Below, piece by piece: positions 8,984 to 18,682 of a stretch of DNA of 64,000 nt (the stretch's first letter is position 1; every line of letters starts with the position of its first letter). A model generated the notes under the pieces. It did no database searches. It was not told where the DNA came from and was given only the letters and a program-made list of their open reading frames with translations. The translations under genes were made by a program, and so were the position numbers. Source of the DNA: Staphylococcus sp. M0911 (GTDB lineage Bacteria; Bacillota; Bacilli; Staphylococcales; Staphylococcaceae); assembly GCF_003491325.1 (NCBI RefSeq), contig NZ_CP022881.1:1674001-1738000 (forward strand). The letters are read 5' to 3'.

Positions 8984-10696
8984 CTATTTCTTCAATTTTT
9001 TATTGTCTTTAATAAATGATTTAAATGCTTCTCTAGACATCGTATTAATCACACGATCTTTAGTTACAAATCCTTTTTGAGCAGTAGCAACACCATATTT
9101 CATAAATTCTAAATGATCAACATGATGCGCATCCGTATTAATAGTTAACTTTACATTTGGATATTGGCGTACGGTTTGTGCATTTAGGTCTAAACGTTTA
9201 GGATTTGCATTGATTTCTAATATGGTATTTGTTTCTTCAGCTAATTGCGCTAACTTTTCTATATTAGGTTCATAACCGGGACGACGTCCAATAATGCGAC
9301 CTGTTGGGTGAGCAATATGACGCACATATGGATTACGACAAGCATTTTCTAAACGTTGCATAATTTCCGCTTCTGATTGATTAAAACTTTGATGAATGGC
9401 TGCAATAACATAATCTAGTTGTGCCAATATCTCATCATCATAATCTAAAGAACCATCCGGTAATATATCCATTTCAATGCCAGAGTATATATCAATCTCA
9501 TCATATTCTTTATTTAATTGCTTAATTTCTTCATTTTGGCGAAGTAAGCGTTCAACTTGTAGACCATTGGCTACTCTTAAACTTTGTGAATGATCTGTAA
9601 TAACCATGAATTCATAACCTTTAGCAATATTAGCCTCAACCATATCTCTAATAGAAAATGCACCATCACTATAAGTAGTATGCATGTGAAGATCACCTTT
9701 AATATCGTCGAGTTGTATAATCTGACTTAAATCTTTATCAAATTCACTGCCATCTTCACGTATTGAAGGTTCAATCCACGATACACCGAAATGTTCATAA
9801 ATCTCCGCCTCGCTATTGAATTGAAGTAATTCTCCATTGGCTTTTTCAATGCCATACTCACTCACTTTTTCTTCTTGTGCTTTTGCTAATTGTCTAATTC
9901 GAATGTTATGATCTTTTGAACCTGTGAAATGTTGTAATGTGTGATAAAAAGCTGCAGGTTCAATTAATCTAAAATCAACACCAATCGTTTCATCGTCGTA
10001 CTCTAATTCTACAGATACTTTGGTTGACCCAACTGCAACATCCTTTACCTTATTAGGGATTTCCAATAATTGTTGTTGAACTTTTTCAGGGTTATTTGTA
10101 CTTATAATAAAATCCAAATCTTTACTTTGTTCTTTATATCTTCTAAAGCTACCTGCCGAAGCATATTGATCTATGTCATCTAGCTGACTAATATAATCAA
10201 TAATTTGATGATTAAGTCCTCTCATTTGATCAATAGGATAATTTTCTTTCTTAGCTCCTAACGCTTTGACTGCTTCTAAGATATTTTGTTCAGTTTTTTT
10301 CGCAAAACCGCTTAATTCACTGACTTTTCCTGCTTCACAAGCCTCTTGTAATGACGTTTTGTCAGTGATATTTAATTCTTTATATAATTTAGCAATTTTC
10401 TTACTACCTAAACCTTGTATTTTCAATAATGGTACCAATCCTTCTGGGACTTCTTTTTGTAAGTCTTCTAAAGCTGTAGACTGACCATTTTGTCTATATT
10501 CATTAATCACATCGCCTACACCTTTACCGATACCTTTAAGTTCTGTTACATCTTCTATTTCATCTAACGGTCTTTCGTCTACTTCTAAACTTTGTGCTGC
10601 CTTACGATATGCTGATACTTTAAAGGCATTCTCTCCTTTTAATTCCATATAGGTAGCAATCTTTTCTAGTAATTGAATCACATCTTTTTTAGTCAT
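8984..10696 (-). CDS. polX: DNA polymerase/3'-5' exonuclease PolX
   Basis: PolX is a family X DNA polymerase for short-gap filling in base excision repair, fused to a PHP phosphoesterase with 3'-5' exonuclease activity. The 570-residue protein has N-terminal helix-hairpin-helix repeats (ELKGIGKGVGD and KIQGLGSKKIAKLY). The nucleotidyltransferase core contains AGSFRRYKEQSKDLDFII (G-S plus D-x-D type). The C-terminal PHP domain (from about 335) contains DLHMHTTYSDG, VITDHSQ, GIEMDI and INTDAHH metal ligands. The longest ORF adds 11 residues, but GGAGAG lies in front of the ATG at 10696, which gives the standard start MTKKDVIQ. Confidence 0.96.
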   Translation of the reverse strand: MTKKDVIQLLEKIATYMELKGENAFKVSAYRKAAQSLEVDERPLDEIEDVTELKGIGKGVGDVINEYRQNGQSTALEDLQKEVPEGLVPLLKIQGLGSKKIAKLYKELNITDKTSLQEACEAGKVSELSGFAKKTEQNILEAVKALGAKKENYPIDQMRGLNHQIIDYISQLDDIDQYASAGSFRRYKEQSKDLDFIISTNNPEKVQQQLLEIPNKVKDVAVGSTKVSVELEYDDETIGVDFRLIEPAAFYHTLQHFTGSKDHNIRIRQLAKAQEEKVSEYGIEKANGELLQFNSEAEIYEHFGVSWIEPSIREDGSEFDKDLSQIIQLDDIKGDLHMHTTYSDGAFSIRDMVEANIAKGYEFMVITDHSQSLRVANGLQVERLLRQNEEIKQLNKEYDEIDIYSGIEMDILPDGSLDYDDEILAQLDYVIAAIHQSFNQSEAEIMQRLENACRNPYVRHIAHPTGRIIGRRPGYEPNIEKLAQLAEETNTILEINANPKRLDLNAQTVRQYPNVKLTINTDAHHVDHLEFMKYGVATAQKGFVTKDRVINTMSREAFKSFIKDNKKLKK

Positions 10697-10721
10697 ATAC
10701 ATCTCTCCATAAAAAGAAGAC

Positions 10722-10756
10722 CAGGACATTTCTCATTTTTCAAATTGTCTGTCCTG
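10722..10756 (-). terminator. Possible weak hairpin between cvpA and polX
   Basis: CAGGACA and TGTCCTG form a seven-base stem around a loop of 21 bases, followed on the minus strand by TTCTTTTT. It may attenuate read-through into polX or stabilise an mRNA end. The stem is short for its loop. Confidence 0.3.
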
Positions 10757-10774
10757 ACCTCAATATCATTTTCT

Positions 10775-11296
10775 TTATAAATTTAAAATCATTTGTGAAA
10801 CACAAGGTGTATGCAATAAAATTTGCTTGGCAAGTAATGAATGCCCTAATTGACTTTGTAGCATTGTATTAGGATATAACGCTATGATATACGTCAATAT
10901 TTGTATGATAATCACACCGATGAATAGGCTTAATACAATACCTAAAGTGCGGCTTATGATATTTAAAGGTTGATATGCCACTATATTATCAAATGTGACG
11001 ATGATTAGATATAAAATCAACTTACAGCTAATAGCAATCACAATAAAAGCAATTATTGATTCAAAACGATACTGTAAATGATTAAAATGAATTGCATATT
11101 GCGTATCAAATGCGACTGTCTTTGGAAATGGTAAAAAAACAATTAATCGTTGCGCAATCTCTCGATAAAATTGTTGCGCAATCCATAACGATGCAAGCGT
11201 ACATATCACATGAATGCTCGAAAGCCATAATCCCCGTCGAAATCCAACAATTGAAACATAGCATAATATAATAAGTACAACGATATCTAATAGCAT
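10775..11296 (-). CDS. cvpA: CvpA family membrane protein
   Basis: This 173-residue protein has four hydrophobic segments and the family-typical N-terminus (MLLDIVVLIILCYVSIVGFRRG). CvpA was named for colicin V production in E. coli. In Firmicutes the molecular role is not settled, with links to envelope integrity and division. The start codon follows the zapA stop directly with no gap. The same order zapA-cvpA-polX-mutS2 occurs in Bacillus. The assignment rests on topology and context as much as on sequence. Confidence 0.85.
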   Translation of the reverse strand: MLLDIVVLIILCYVSIVGFRRGLWLSSIHVICTLASLWIAQQFYREIAQRLIVFLPFPKTVAFDTQYAIHFNHLQYRFESIIAFIVIAISCKLILYLIIVTFDNIVAYQPLNIISRTLGIVLSLFIGVIIIQILTYIIALYPNTMLQSQLGHSLLAKQILLHTPCVSQMILNL

Positions 11297-11563
11297 CTAG
11301 TCTTCTCGTTGCTTAATTTGATCTAATTCGTGTTGTAATCGACGATTTTCTTCTTCTAAACTCACTTTGTCATGCATCACGTTCACTGCTGTTAAAATCG
11401 CTTTTCTAGTGGTATCTAAACCTGCAGATTTTCGTCCTAATTCTTTCATTTTTTCATCCACTAAATGTGCAACATGTCTTATATGTTCCGGGCTATCATC
11501 GCCGATTATTGTGAAATGTTGATCGTTGATTGTAACATTTATCCTATTCTTAAACTCACCCAT
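11297..11563 (-). CDS. zapA: Cell division protein ZapA
   Basis: ZapA is a small cytoplasmic protein that binds FtsZ and promotes bundling of its filaments at the Z ring. The 88-residue sequence has the family N-terminus (RINVTINDQHFTIIGDD), a helix with HVAHLVDEKM, and a C-terminal coiled coil (LEEENRRLQHELDQIKQ) that mediates dimer and tetramer formation. It is the first gene of a four-gene minus-strand operon, and the divergent rnhC lies across a 316-base gap. Confidence 0.93.
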   Translation of the reverse strand: MGEFKNRINVTINDQHFTIIGDDSPEHIRHVAHLVDEKMKELGRKSAGLDTTRKAILTAVNVMHDKVSLEEENRRLQHELDQIKQRED

Positions 11564-11879
11564 ATCGATATCTCCTGACTTTTAATTAAATTATTCCGTT
11601 TCTGTGTTTAATTTAACCAAAATCATGTTTCTATATTATTTTGAACATAACATAATATTAATGTTTGGTTTTATACATTTACTTATCATTAAACATTATA
11701 CATGAGTCATCTTTATTTTGTAAGTAGTGAGATGATAAAGAATAACTTTATATTCATTTAGAGCTTGAGTCTTATAAACTAAAAAATATTTTCATTTTGT
11801 CATCATTCTAAGGTAATAAATGTTATGATATCATTTAATTATTATGAAAAGAATTTAACAAAGAGAGGTCTAACGATAT
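11564..11879. other. Divergent intergenic region zapA / rnhC
   Basis: These 316 bases between divergent genes are very AT-rich. An extended -10 for rnhC lies near the right end (listed). The zapA operon promoter must also be here, but I cannot place it with confidence. No small ORF with a convincing ribosome binding site was seen. Confidence 0.5.
11821..11829 (+). promoter_or_regulatory. Extended -10 of the rnhC promoter
   Basis: TGTTATGAT is a TG-N-TATGAT extended -10 about 50 bases before the rnhC start. Confidence 0.45.
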
Positions 11880-12809
11880 ATGGCAAATGTTGTCCATAAA
11901 CTAACAACAACTGAGATTCAATCATTAATGTCTAAGATTAAATTTGATACATCCCAATTACCCCAGGGTATGAAAGCACGAGCAAAACATAATAATGCTG
12001 TGATCAATATTTACAATTCTGGAAAAGTGATGTTTCAAGGAAAAAATGCTGAAATAGTTGCACAACAATTGCTACCTGACAAAAGTAGTTCAACTTCAAC
12101 TTCTTCAATATCTAAAAACGCAACTTCTTCGATTAAATATAATCAATATAACTGTATTGGTAGTGATGAAGCTGGTAGCGGTGACTATTTTGGTCCTCTC
12201 ACAGTATGTGCTGCATATGTCACAAAGGATCACGTCAAAATATTGAAAGAATTGGGTGTAGATGATTCTAAAAAGTTAACCGACGCTAAAATCGTCGAAC
12301 TTGCCGAACAACTTGTGACATTCATTCCACATTCGCTGCTCACACTTGATAACGTTAAATATAATGAGCGCCAACGTGCAGGTTGGTCACAGGTGAAAAT
12401 GAAAGCAGTCTTACATAATCAAGCAATCGCTAATGTTGTTCAAAAAATTGATACGCATGCTTTAGATTATATTGTGATTGATCAATTTGCTGAACGTGGT
12501 GTTTATCAACGTTATGCCTTGTCCGATTTACCTTTCCCAAATAAAACAAAGTTTGAAACGAAGGGTGAATCTAAGTCATTAGCTATCGCAGCTGCGAGTA
12601 TTATCTCTAGATATGCATTTGTTAAACATATGGATCAAATGTCTAAATCAATTAAAATGGATGTACCTAAAGGTGCTAGCAATAAAGTCGATTTATTCGC
12701 TGCAAAACTCATTGAAAAATTAGGTATCGAACAACTCGACGCTATTTCAAAACAACATTTTAAAAATAGAGAAAAAGCACAAACTTTAGTGAATAAAAAA
12801 TATCAATAA
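11880..12809 (+). CDS. rnhC: Ribonuclease HIII
   Basis: RNase HIII degrades the RNA strand of RNA-DNA hybrids and resolves R-loops. The 309-residue protein has the extra N-terminal TBP-like domain that marks HIII (about residues 1-85) and a Ser/Thr-rich linker. The type 2 RNase H fold follows with [13 protein letters not shown], holding the Asp-Glu metal ligands. Further acidic residues lie in [12 protein letters not shown] and [11 protein letters not shown]. The ATG has AGAGAGG upstream. It stands alone on the plus strand between the zapA operon and pheST and ends at a two-way terminator. Confidence 0.96.
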   Translation: MANVVHKLTTTEIQSLMSKIKFDTSQLPQGMKARAKHNNAVINIYNSGKVMFQGKNAEIVAQQLLPDKSSSTSTSSISKNATSSIKYNQYNCIGSDEAGSGDYFGPLTVCAAYVTKDHVKILKELGVDDSKKLTDAKIVELAEQLVTFIPHSLLTLDNVKYNERQRAGWSQVKMKAVLHNQAIANVVQKIDTHALDYIVIDQFAERGVYQRYALSDLPFPNKTKFETKGESKSLAIAAASIISRYAFVKHMDQMSKSIKMDVPKGASNKVDLFAAKLIEKLGIEQLDAISKQHFKNREKAQTLVNKKYQ

Positions 12810-12823
12810 ATTTATGTATATTA

Positions 12824-12866
12824 AAACGGCAAGTTCTATTTGTACAAACATTAGAACTTGCCGTTT
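12824..12866. terminator. Bidirectional terminator rnhC / pheT
   Basis: A perfect 15-base stem AAACGGCAAGTTCTA / TAGAACTTGCCGTTT surrounds a 13-base loop and is flanked by T-rich sequence on both strands. Confidence 0.9.
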
Positions 12867-12880
12867 CTTTTTATATTTAA

Positions 12881-15283
12881 TTATCTAATTGTAGCACCTT
12901 TTGCTTTTAATGCTTCGATGATTTGATCATGTACTTTCGTTACACGTTCATCTGTTAAAGTATTCTCAGTATCTAAATAATACAATCTAATAGCAACTGA
13001 TTTTTTACCTTCATCTAAATGCTCACCTTCATAAACATCAAATACAAGTGTATCTTGAAGAATATCAGCACCGCGTTGATGAATCGTATTTGTTAATTCA
13101 GAAGCAGGTACATCATGTTCAACTTCTAATGCAATATCACGAGATACACCAGGATATTTAGGTATTGGTTGATAATTGATATAGCCTACTGATACATTCA
13201 TCATTTCTCCATAGTTCAATTCAAAGACATATGTGCGTTTTAAATCATTATCATTAGCTACTGTAGGATGCAATTCTCCAATGAAACCAATATCTTTACC
13301 ATTTAAAGATACCATCGCAGTTCTTCCAGGATGTAAACCATCGATTTCAGTAGCACGATATTCAAAATTTAAGTTGAGTTTTTGTGCTACACGGTCAATG
13401 ACACCTTTAGCTAAGTAAAAGTCAACAGCTTCTTTTTTACCTTGCCACTGATTTACAACATATTCACCTGTCATAATACCACTTAAATATTCTACTTCAT
13501 CAGGCAATTGACCTTCACCATTACCGAAGAATACACGACCAATTTCGTATAATTTAACATCTTGATTTTTACGTGCAACATTATACGCAGCCGCTTCGAT
13601 TAAATGTGGTAATAAACTTTGTCGTAAAGTTGAATGTGCTTCGCTCATTGGCATTAATAATTCTATAGTCGGTCTATCTTGTAATGCAAAGTCTTTCGCA
13701 TGTGATTTTGACACGAGTGAATACGTGATCGCTTGGTTTAAACCTGCACCTTCAATGGTTTCTTTAACTGTTCTTGTTTTATGTTGACGATCAGTTAGTG
13801 CACCATTCGTAACATCTTCAAATACTGGTAACGTTGATGGAATTTCATCGTAACCATATATACGGGCAACTTCTTCAATCAAATCTTCTTTGATAGAAAT
13901 ATCTTTACGTCTTGATGGTACATAAACAGTAAGCTCATCTTGTTGAGTTTCAGTTTCAAACCCTAATTGTTCAAAGATATTTTTAATTTCTTCAGTAGAT
14001 AAGTTAAATCCTATTGTACGATTAATTTTATCTGTTGTAATTTGAATCGGTGTAATGAAAGCTCCTAAATCTCCTTCAGCTACACGATCTTTAAGTACAC
14101 GACCTGACGCATAAGTTTCTAATAAATAACATGCGCGATCCACTGCTTCGTTGACAAATTCTGTAGCAATACCTTTTTCAAATCGACTTGATGCTTCACT
14201 ACGTAAATTCAAACGTCTTGATGTATGACGAATTGATGCTGAATCAAATATAGCATCTTCTATAACTACATTTGTCGTTTTGTCGCTAACCTCTGAAAAG
14301 TCACCGCCCATCACACCACCAAGTGCAATTGGAGATTGTCCGTTTGTTATAACTATATCTGACTCAAGTAATGTTCTTTCTTGATCATCTAAAGTTGTCA
14401 TCGTTTCATTTTGATGTGCTTGGCGAACTTCAATATGATTTGAACCAATTTGATCTTGGTCAAACATGTGTAACGGTTGTCCATATTCTAATAGTACGTA
14501 GTTAGAAATATCAACGACATTATTGATTGGTCGGATACCTGCTTTCATTAAACGTGCTTGCATCCATATTGGCGATGGTGCAATAGTGACATTTTTAACG
14601 ATTCTAGCACTATAGTATGGAACTTTATCACTATTTTTTACTGTCACTTGCAATTCGTCCATTGCAGAGTTAGTCTCTTCATTACTATTTGTTTCTGGTT
14701 TAGTCATTTTTGTGTCGTATAGTGCTGCAACTTCATAAGCTGTACCGACCATGCTTAGAGCGTCTGCACGGTTTGGTGTTAAATCAAATTCCATAATTTG
14801 ATCATTTAAATACAATGCGTCCAATGCATTTGTACCCGGTGTCATTGCTTCTGGGAATACGAAAATACCATTTTCAAACGCTTTAGGCACAACATTACTT
14901 GAAATACCAATTTCCTGTAATGAACAAATCATACCTTCAGAGCGTTCCCCACGTAATTTAGCACGTTTAATTTTAATGCCACCTGGTAATCTGCCCCCCA
15001 CTTTAGCAACAATGACATATTGTCCTTCATCAACATTTGGTGCCCCACAAACAATTTGTACAGGTGCTTCCTCACCAATATCAACTTGGCAAATATTTAA
15101 TTTGTCAGCATCAGGGTGAGATGCTTTAGATATAATATGGCCTACTACTAAGTTTTTAATATCTTTTGTTAAATCAACTAAATCATCTACCTCGATACCA
15201 GTACGTGTAATACGTTCAGCTAAATCTTGAACATTTTGTTCAACGTCAACATAATCTTTTAACCATTCATTTGAAATTAACAT
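12881..15283 (-). CDS. pheT: Phenylalanine-tRNA ligase beta subunit
   Basis: This is the beta chain of the alpha2-beta2 class II synthetase that charges tRNA-Phe. The 800-residue protein has an N-terminal EMAP/tRNA-binding OB domain (about 40-150, with VVGHIISKASHPDADKLNIC). B3/B4 and B5 domains follow, then a catalytic-like core lacking active-site residues, and the C-terminal FDX-ACB anticodon-binding domain (YPGVSRDIALEV onward). Its ATG overlaps the pheS stop (TAATG), so translation is probably coupled for 1:1 subunit supply. Control is by the T-box leader upstream of pheS. Confidence 0.97.
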   Translation of the reverse strand: MLISNEWLKDYVDVEQNVQDLAERITRTGIEVDDLVDLTKDIKNLVVGHIISKASHPDADKLNICQVDIGEEAPVQIVCGAPNVDEGQYVIVAKVGGRLPGGIKIKRAKLRGERSEGMICSLQEIGISSNVVPKAFENGIFVFPEAMTPGTNALDALYLNDQIMEFDLTPNRADALSMVGTAYEVAALYDTKMTKPETNSNEETNSAMDELQVTVKNSDKVPYYSARIVKNVTIAPSPIWMQARLMKAGIRPINNVVDISNYVLLEYGQPLHMFDQDQIGSNHIEVRQAHQNETMTTLDDQERTLLESDIVITNGQSPIALGGVMGGDFSEVSDKTTNVVIEDAIFDSASIRHTSRRLNLRSEASSRFEKGIATEFVNEAVDRACYLLETYASGRVLKDRVAEGDLGAFITPIQITTDKINRTIGFNLSTEEIKNIFEQLGFETETQQDELTVYVPSRRKDISIKEDLIEEVARIYGYDEIPSTLPVFEDVTNGALTDRQHKTRTVKETIEGAGLNQAITYSLVSKSHAKDFALQDRPTIELLMPMSEAHSTLRQSLLPHLIEAAAYNVARKNQDVKLYEIGRVFFGNGEGQLPDEVEYLSGIMTGEYVVNQWQGKKEAVDFYLAKGVIDRVAQKLNLNFEYRATEIDGLHPGRTAMVSLNGKDIGFIGELHPTVANDNDLKRTYVFELNYGEMMNVSVGYINYQPIPKYPGVSRDIALEVEHDVPASELTNTIHQRGADILQDTLVFDVYEGEHLDEGKKSVAIRLYYLDTENTLTDERVTKVHDQIIEALKAKGATIR

Positions 15284-16341
15284 TACGCTTCACCTCTATC
15301 TTCTACAGCCTTAAATTGATCTAAGAATCGCACATCGTTTGTATAGAAGTGTCGAATATCTTCAATACCGTACTTCAACATAGCGATACGGTCAGGTCCC
15401 ATACCAAACGCGAATCCAGAGTATTCATTAGCATCAAACCCTGCCATTGTTAATACATTAGGGTGCACCATTCCTGCACCTAAAATTTCAATCCAGCCTG
15501 TATGTTTACATACATTACAACCTTGCCCTTTACATTTAAAACATGATACATCAACTTCTACAGAGGGTTCAGTGAATGGGAAGTAACTTGGACGTAAACG
15601 AATTTCTCTATCTGCACCGAACAATTCTTTAGCTAATAATTCTAATGTACCTTTTAAATCACTCATCTTAATATTTTTATCTACAACTAAACCTTCAATT
15701 TGTGTAAATTGATGACTATGCGTCGCATCATCTGAGTCACGACGGTATACTTTACCTGGACAAATGATTTTCACTGGACCTTGTCCATTACGTTGTTCCA
15801 TAGTACGTGCTTGTACTGGAGACGTATGCGTTCTCATTAAAGTCTCTTCCGTAATATAAAAACTATCTTGCATATCACGTGCGGGATGTGATTTAGGTAA
15901 GTTTAATGCCTCAAAATTATAATGATCTTGTTCAACTTCATAACCATCAACAATTTCGTAACCTAGACCTAGGAATAAATCTTCTATCTCTTCAATCGTA
16001 CGTGTTAATGGATGTTTAGAGCCGATTTCTATTTGGCGGCTAGGTAATGTCACATCGATTGTTTCTTCAGCAAGTTGTTGATTTAACTTTTCATTGGCTA
16101 AAATCGTTTGTCTTTCATCTAATTCTTGTTGAATCGTTTGTCTTAATTCATTTACCTTTTGTCCGTATGCTGGTTTTTCTTCATTTGGTAAGTCTTTCAT
16201 ATTTTTCATTAAACCACTTACTGAACCTTTTTTACCTAAATATTTTACTTTGACATCTTGTAATGCTTTTTCATCATTTGCTGCATTAATATCAACTAAC
16301 GCTTGTTGTTTTAATTCACTCATATGATCATTTTGAGTCAT
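15283..16341 (-). CDS. pheS: Phenylalanine-tRNA ligase alpha subunit
   Basis: This is the catalytic chain of phenylalanyl-tRNA synthetase. The 352-residue protein has an N-terminal coiled-coil arm for tRNA contact (about 1-90) and the class II core. The core shows [18 protein letters not shown] (motif 1), [14 protein letters not shown] (motif 2 region) and [17 protein letters not shown] (motif 3). A Cys-rich segment ([12 protein letters not shown]) near 262 is usual for Gram-positive PheS. It heads the two-gene pheST operon, preceded by a T-box leader of about 360 bases. Confidence 0.97.
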   Translation of the reverse strand: MTQNDHMSELKQQALVDINAANDEKALQDVKVKYLGKKGSVSGLMKNMKDLPNEEKPAYGQKVNELRQTIQQELDERQTILANEKLNQQLAEETIDVTLPSRQIEIGSKHPLTRTIEEIEDLFLGLGYEIVDGYEVEQDHYNFEALNLPKSHPARDMQDSFYITEETLMRTHTSPVQARTMEQRNGQGPVKIICPGKVYRRDSDDATHSHQFTQIEGLVVDKNIKMSDLKGTLELLAKELFGADREIRLRPSYFPFTEPSVEVDVSCFKCKGQGCNVCKHTGWIEILGAGMVHPNVLTMAGFDANEYSGFAFGMGPDRIAMLKYGIEDIRHFYTNDVRFLDQFKAVEDRGEA

Positions 16342-16431
16342 TTTAACTTCCTCCTTAGTGCCAATAGATATTTTAAACTAAGACATTTATTAATATCCCA
16401 GTCTGCTTTCTCTTATTTTATTTCATTAAAT

Positions 16432-16702
16432 AAAAAAGACTCTCGCCCGATAACTGGGACGAAAGCCTTCCGTGGTACCACCCAAATTTATGCTTATGCA
16501 TACACTTGTATACGTTGCTAACGAAGACGTACTCCGACTTAAATCTCTTTAAGTAGCCAAAAAGATGAAAAAAACTAATCAAAGTTGGAATAACTTTCAG
16601 TCACGATTATTCTCCCTTATACAACTTTATACATTAATTTAAGTCTTTTTATAGGCTAATGATTCACTTTTATATCAGTTAATATTTATTGTTATGAATT
16701 CA
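16432..16702 (-). ncRNA. T-box leader of pheST
   Basis: The minus strand carries the T-box signature GGGTGGTACCACGG (16470-16483), which pairs with the uncharged tRNA acceptor end. A terminator follows directly: GGCTTTCGTCCC / GGGCGAGAGTC (16438-16467) and a six-T run (16432-16437). The long structured region upstream fits Stem I. When tRNA-Phe is uncharged the antiterminator forms and pheST is expressed. I could not assign the specifier codon by eye; UUC or UUU is expected. Confidence 0.9.
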
Positions 16703-16708
16703 TCATTC

Positions 16709-16738
16709 ATTATAGACGATTTAGATATATAGGGTCAA
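16709..16738 (-). promoter_or_regulatory. pheST promoter
   Basis: The minus strand reads TTGACC (16733-16738), 18 bases, then TATAAT (16709-16714): a near-perfect sigma-A promoter that starts the T-box leader near 16702. Confidence 0.75.
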
Positions 16739-16796
16739 CCTACAATCGCGCCATAGCACATTATGAAAATCAGATTTATCATTTAATGTCTATAAA

Positions 16797-17537
16797 TTAC
16801 CCTTTGAGTTGATATAACAAGATACTCCCCGCAATGGCTACATTTAAGCTTTCAGCTTGTCCATATATTGGAATCGTTATATTTTGCGTAGTATGTTCTA
16901 ATAGTGCAGGATCTACACCTTCACCTTCATTACCAAGAATCAATGCAAATGTCTCTTGTGCTTCTATCTCTTTAAAACTTACTGCGTTATCTAATGCAGT
17001 ACCATAAACAGGACCATTAAAGGTATTAATGTACGACTGTAAAGACTCTGATATAACTGGAATATGAAATACACTTCCTTGACTGGCGCGTAACACTTTA
17101 TCTTGATAAGGATCTGCTGTTCCCTTTTCCATTACAATCAGATCTATTCCTGCAGCATCTGCCGTACGAATCAAAGTCCCTAGATTCCCTGGATCTTGTA
17201 TTCTATCAATTAATAATACTTGTTTGGCTGTTGTTACATCATAATCCGGTTTCTTGATGACAGCAAAAAAGCCTTGAGGCGTTACAGTTCCAGATAATGA
17301 TTCAGCTACCTTTAAATTGATTTCAAATGTTTCATTGGCATATTCAATTAAGTCACTATCAGTTCTACTTGGATCAACAACGAATAATTGTACAATTACT
17401 AACCCGCTTTGATAAGCTTCTTCAATTAAATGTACACCTTCTATAAGCGCTAATCCTGTTTTATCTCGATCTTTCTTTTTCTTTAATTTATTCGCATTTT
17501 TAATTTTATTATTCTGTGCCGATGTAATTTGTTCCAT
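16797..17537 (-). CDS. TrmH/SpoU family RNA methyltransferase
   Basis: This is a SPOUT-class 2'-O-methyltransferase that uses S-adenosylmethionine, probably on 23S rRNA or tRNA. The 246-residue protein has a basic N-terminal substrate-binding part (KIKNANKLKKKKDRDKTG) and the SpoU core. The core has IDRIQDPGNLGTLIRTADAAG (motif 1), ALILGNEGEGVDP (motif 2) and IPIYGQAESLNVAIAGSILLY (motif 3), which form the knotted cofactor site. The start was moved from a TTG at 17552 to the ATG at 17537, which has GGAGA eight bases upstream. The exact RNA target cannot be told from sequence. Confidence 0.93.
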   Translation of the reverse strand: MEQITSAQNNKIKNANKLKKKKDRDKTGLALIEGVHLIEEAYQSGLVIVQLFVVDPSRTDSDLIEYANETFEINLKVAESLSGTVTPQGFFAVIKKPDYDVTTAKQVLLIDRIQDPGNLGTLIRTADAAGIDLIVMEKGTADPYQDKVLRASQGSVFHIPVISESLQSYINTFNGPVYGTALDNAVSFKEIEAQETFALILGNEGEGVDPALLEHTTQNITIPIYGQAESLNVAIAGSILLYQLKG

Positions 17538-17692
17538 ATATCTAATCTCCAATATGATGATTTCTTATTCAATTTAATTGTATATGATTGAGCTACTTTT
17601 TTAAATAAAGAAAGTGAGTCCATGATTTGATTATGTTATTTACTGTAAAAGCAACTAAAGTATTTTATCCTGTTAAATATATGATAATAAAT

Positions 17693-17732
17693 AAAAAATA
17701 TCCTAATTGAAATGACTATTCCAATTAGGATA
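17693..17732 (-). terminator. Terminator of yceD-rpmF
   Basis: TATCCTAATTG pairs with CAATTAGGATA, and a T run follows on the minus strand, just after rpmF. Confidence 0.8.
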
Positions 17733-17749
17733 TTTATTGATATCTAAAA

Positions 17750-17923
17750 TTATTTAGATACGATTTCTTCACCATTGTAAGAACCACAGTTTTTACAAAC
17801 ACGGTGAGATAATTTGTATTCGCCACAACTTGGGCATTCAGTCATACCAGGTACTGAAATTTTGAAATGAGTACGACGTTTGTTTTTTCTTGTTTTAGAC
17901 GTTCTTCTTTTAGGTACTGCCAT
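17750..17923 (-). CDS. rpmF: 50S ribosomal protein L32
   Basis: This small protein of the large ribosomal subunit is encoded by 57 codons. It begins [19 protein letters not shown] and has a zinc-finger arrangement: CPSCGEYK followed by CKNCGSY. It is therefore the four-Cys (zinc-binding, C+) form. It lies directly downstream of yceD, the conserved pairing in bacteria, and shares its promoter. The ribosome binding site is AGGAGG before the ATG at 17923. Confidence 0.98.
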   Translation of the reverse strand: MAVPKRRTSKTRKNKRRTHFKISVPGMTECPSCGEYKLSHRVCKNCGSYNGEEIVSK

Positions 17924-18001
17924 GATTTATCCTCCTTAAAATTAAACACATCATTAAATGATATCAGTTTATTTAACAATATTATATCATTAATTAAACT
18001 G

Positions 18002-18556
18002 CTATTGGTCTTTATCGTATAATTGTTGTAATTTCTGAAGCCTTGGATCAACTTGCTTTCTGTCTGAATCATCATCTTCTTGGTCTTGAACAAGTTCCTC
18101 GAATTCATCTTCATCAATCACTTCCCAACCATTGCCTTCAGTTAACATTTGATTGCTATTGTCTGAATATGCTCTCATCGGTTTCTCGATAATGACAAAA
18201 TCTTCAACAATATCTTTAATGTTAATCATACCGTCAGTCGCTGAATGATAATGCTCATCCTGCTCTTCTTCGTCGGTATAATAATCACTGCCTTCTAAAT
18301 CAAACACTTCGGAAGTTTCGACATCTAGCGGTACTTCAACAGGTACTAATGTACGTGCACACGGCATCGTATAAGTACCAGTGATATGCATATCTGCAAT
18401 AACTTCGTTTGATTTAACAGTTAATTGACCTTCAACATTGATTTCAGAAAGATCGATAAGATCTAATGATTCTTTTAAATGTTCAAAATTCACCGTTTGA
18501 TTAAACTCAAATGGTTTACCTTGATATTTTCTTAATTGTGTTATTGACCATTTCAT
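18002..18556 (-). CDS. yceD: YceD family 23S rRNA accumulation protein (DUF177)
   Basis: The 184-residue acidic protein belongs to DUF177 (YlbN in Bacillus, YceD in E. coli). The family is linked to 23S rRNA and 50S subunit accumulation and is nearly always next to rpmF. The conserved central block has GTYTMPCARTLVPVEVPL, with the single conserved Cys. The C-terminus is highly acidic (EDEFEELVQDQEDDDSD). It is the first gene of the yceD-rpmF operon with a consensus promoter. The biochemical role is not settled. Confidence 0.92.
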   Translation of the reverse strand: MKWSITQLRKYQGKPFEFNQTVNFEHLKESLDLIDLSEINVEGQLTVKSNEVIADMHITGTYTMPCARTLVPVEVPLDVETSEVFDLEGSDYYTDEEEQDEHYHSATDGMINIKDIVEDFVIIEKPMRAYSDNSNQMLTEGNGWEVIDEDEFEELVQDQEDDDSDRKQVDPRLQKLQQLYDKDQ

Positions 18557-18586
18557 ATGGCTTCACCTCTAACAAGCACAAAATTT

Positions 18587-18615
18587 ATTTTAACTTTCTC
18601 AGTATAATATGTCAA
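18587..18615 (-). promoter_or_regulatory. yceD-rpmF promoter
   Basis: The minus strand reads TTGACA (18610-18615), 17 bases, then TAAAAT (18587-18592). This is a consensus -35, optimal spacing and a good -10, as expected for a ribosomal protein gene. Confidence 0.75.
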
Positions 18616-18640
18616 GATTTTTTCTTAACATACGTACTTC

Positions 18641-18649
18641 TGTTACAAT
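18641..18649 (+). promoter_or_regulatory. Extended -10 of the tmcAL promoter
   Basis: TGTTACAAT is a TG-N-TACAAT extended -10, 34 bases before the tmcAL start codon. It is arranged back-to-back with the yceD promoter. Confidence 0.5.
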
Positions 18650-18682
18650 ACTAATAATGAATTCTGAAAGGACGAATTGCAA

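Noticed and set aside
17842-18117. 91-codon minus-strand ORF across the yceD-rpmF junction
   Set aside because: It overlaps both yceD and rpmF in another frame and has no family features.
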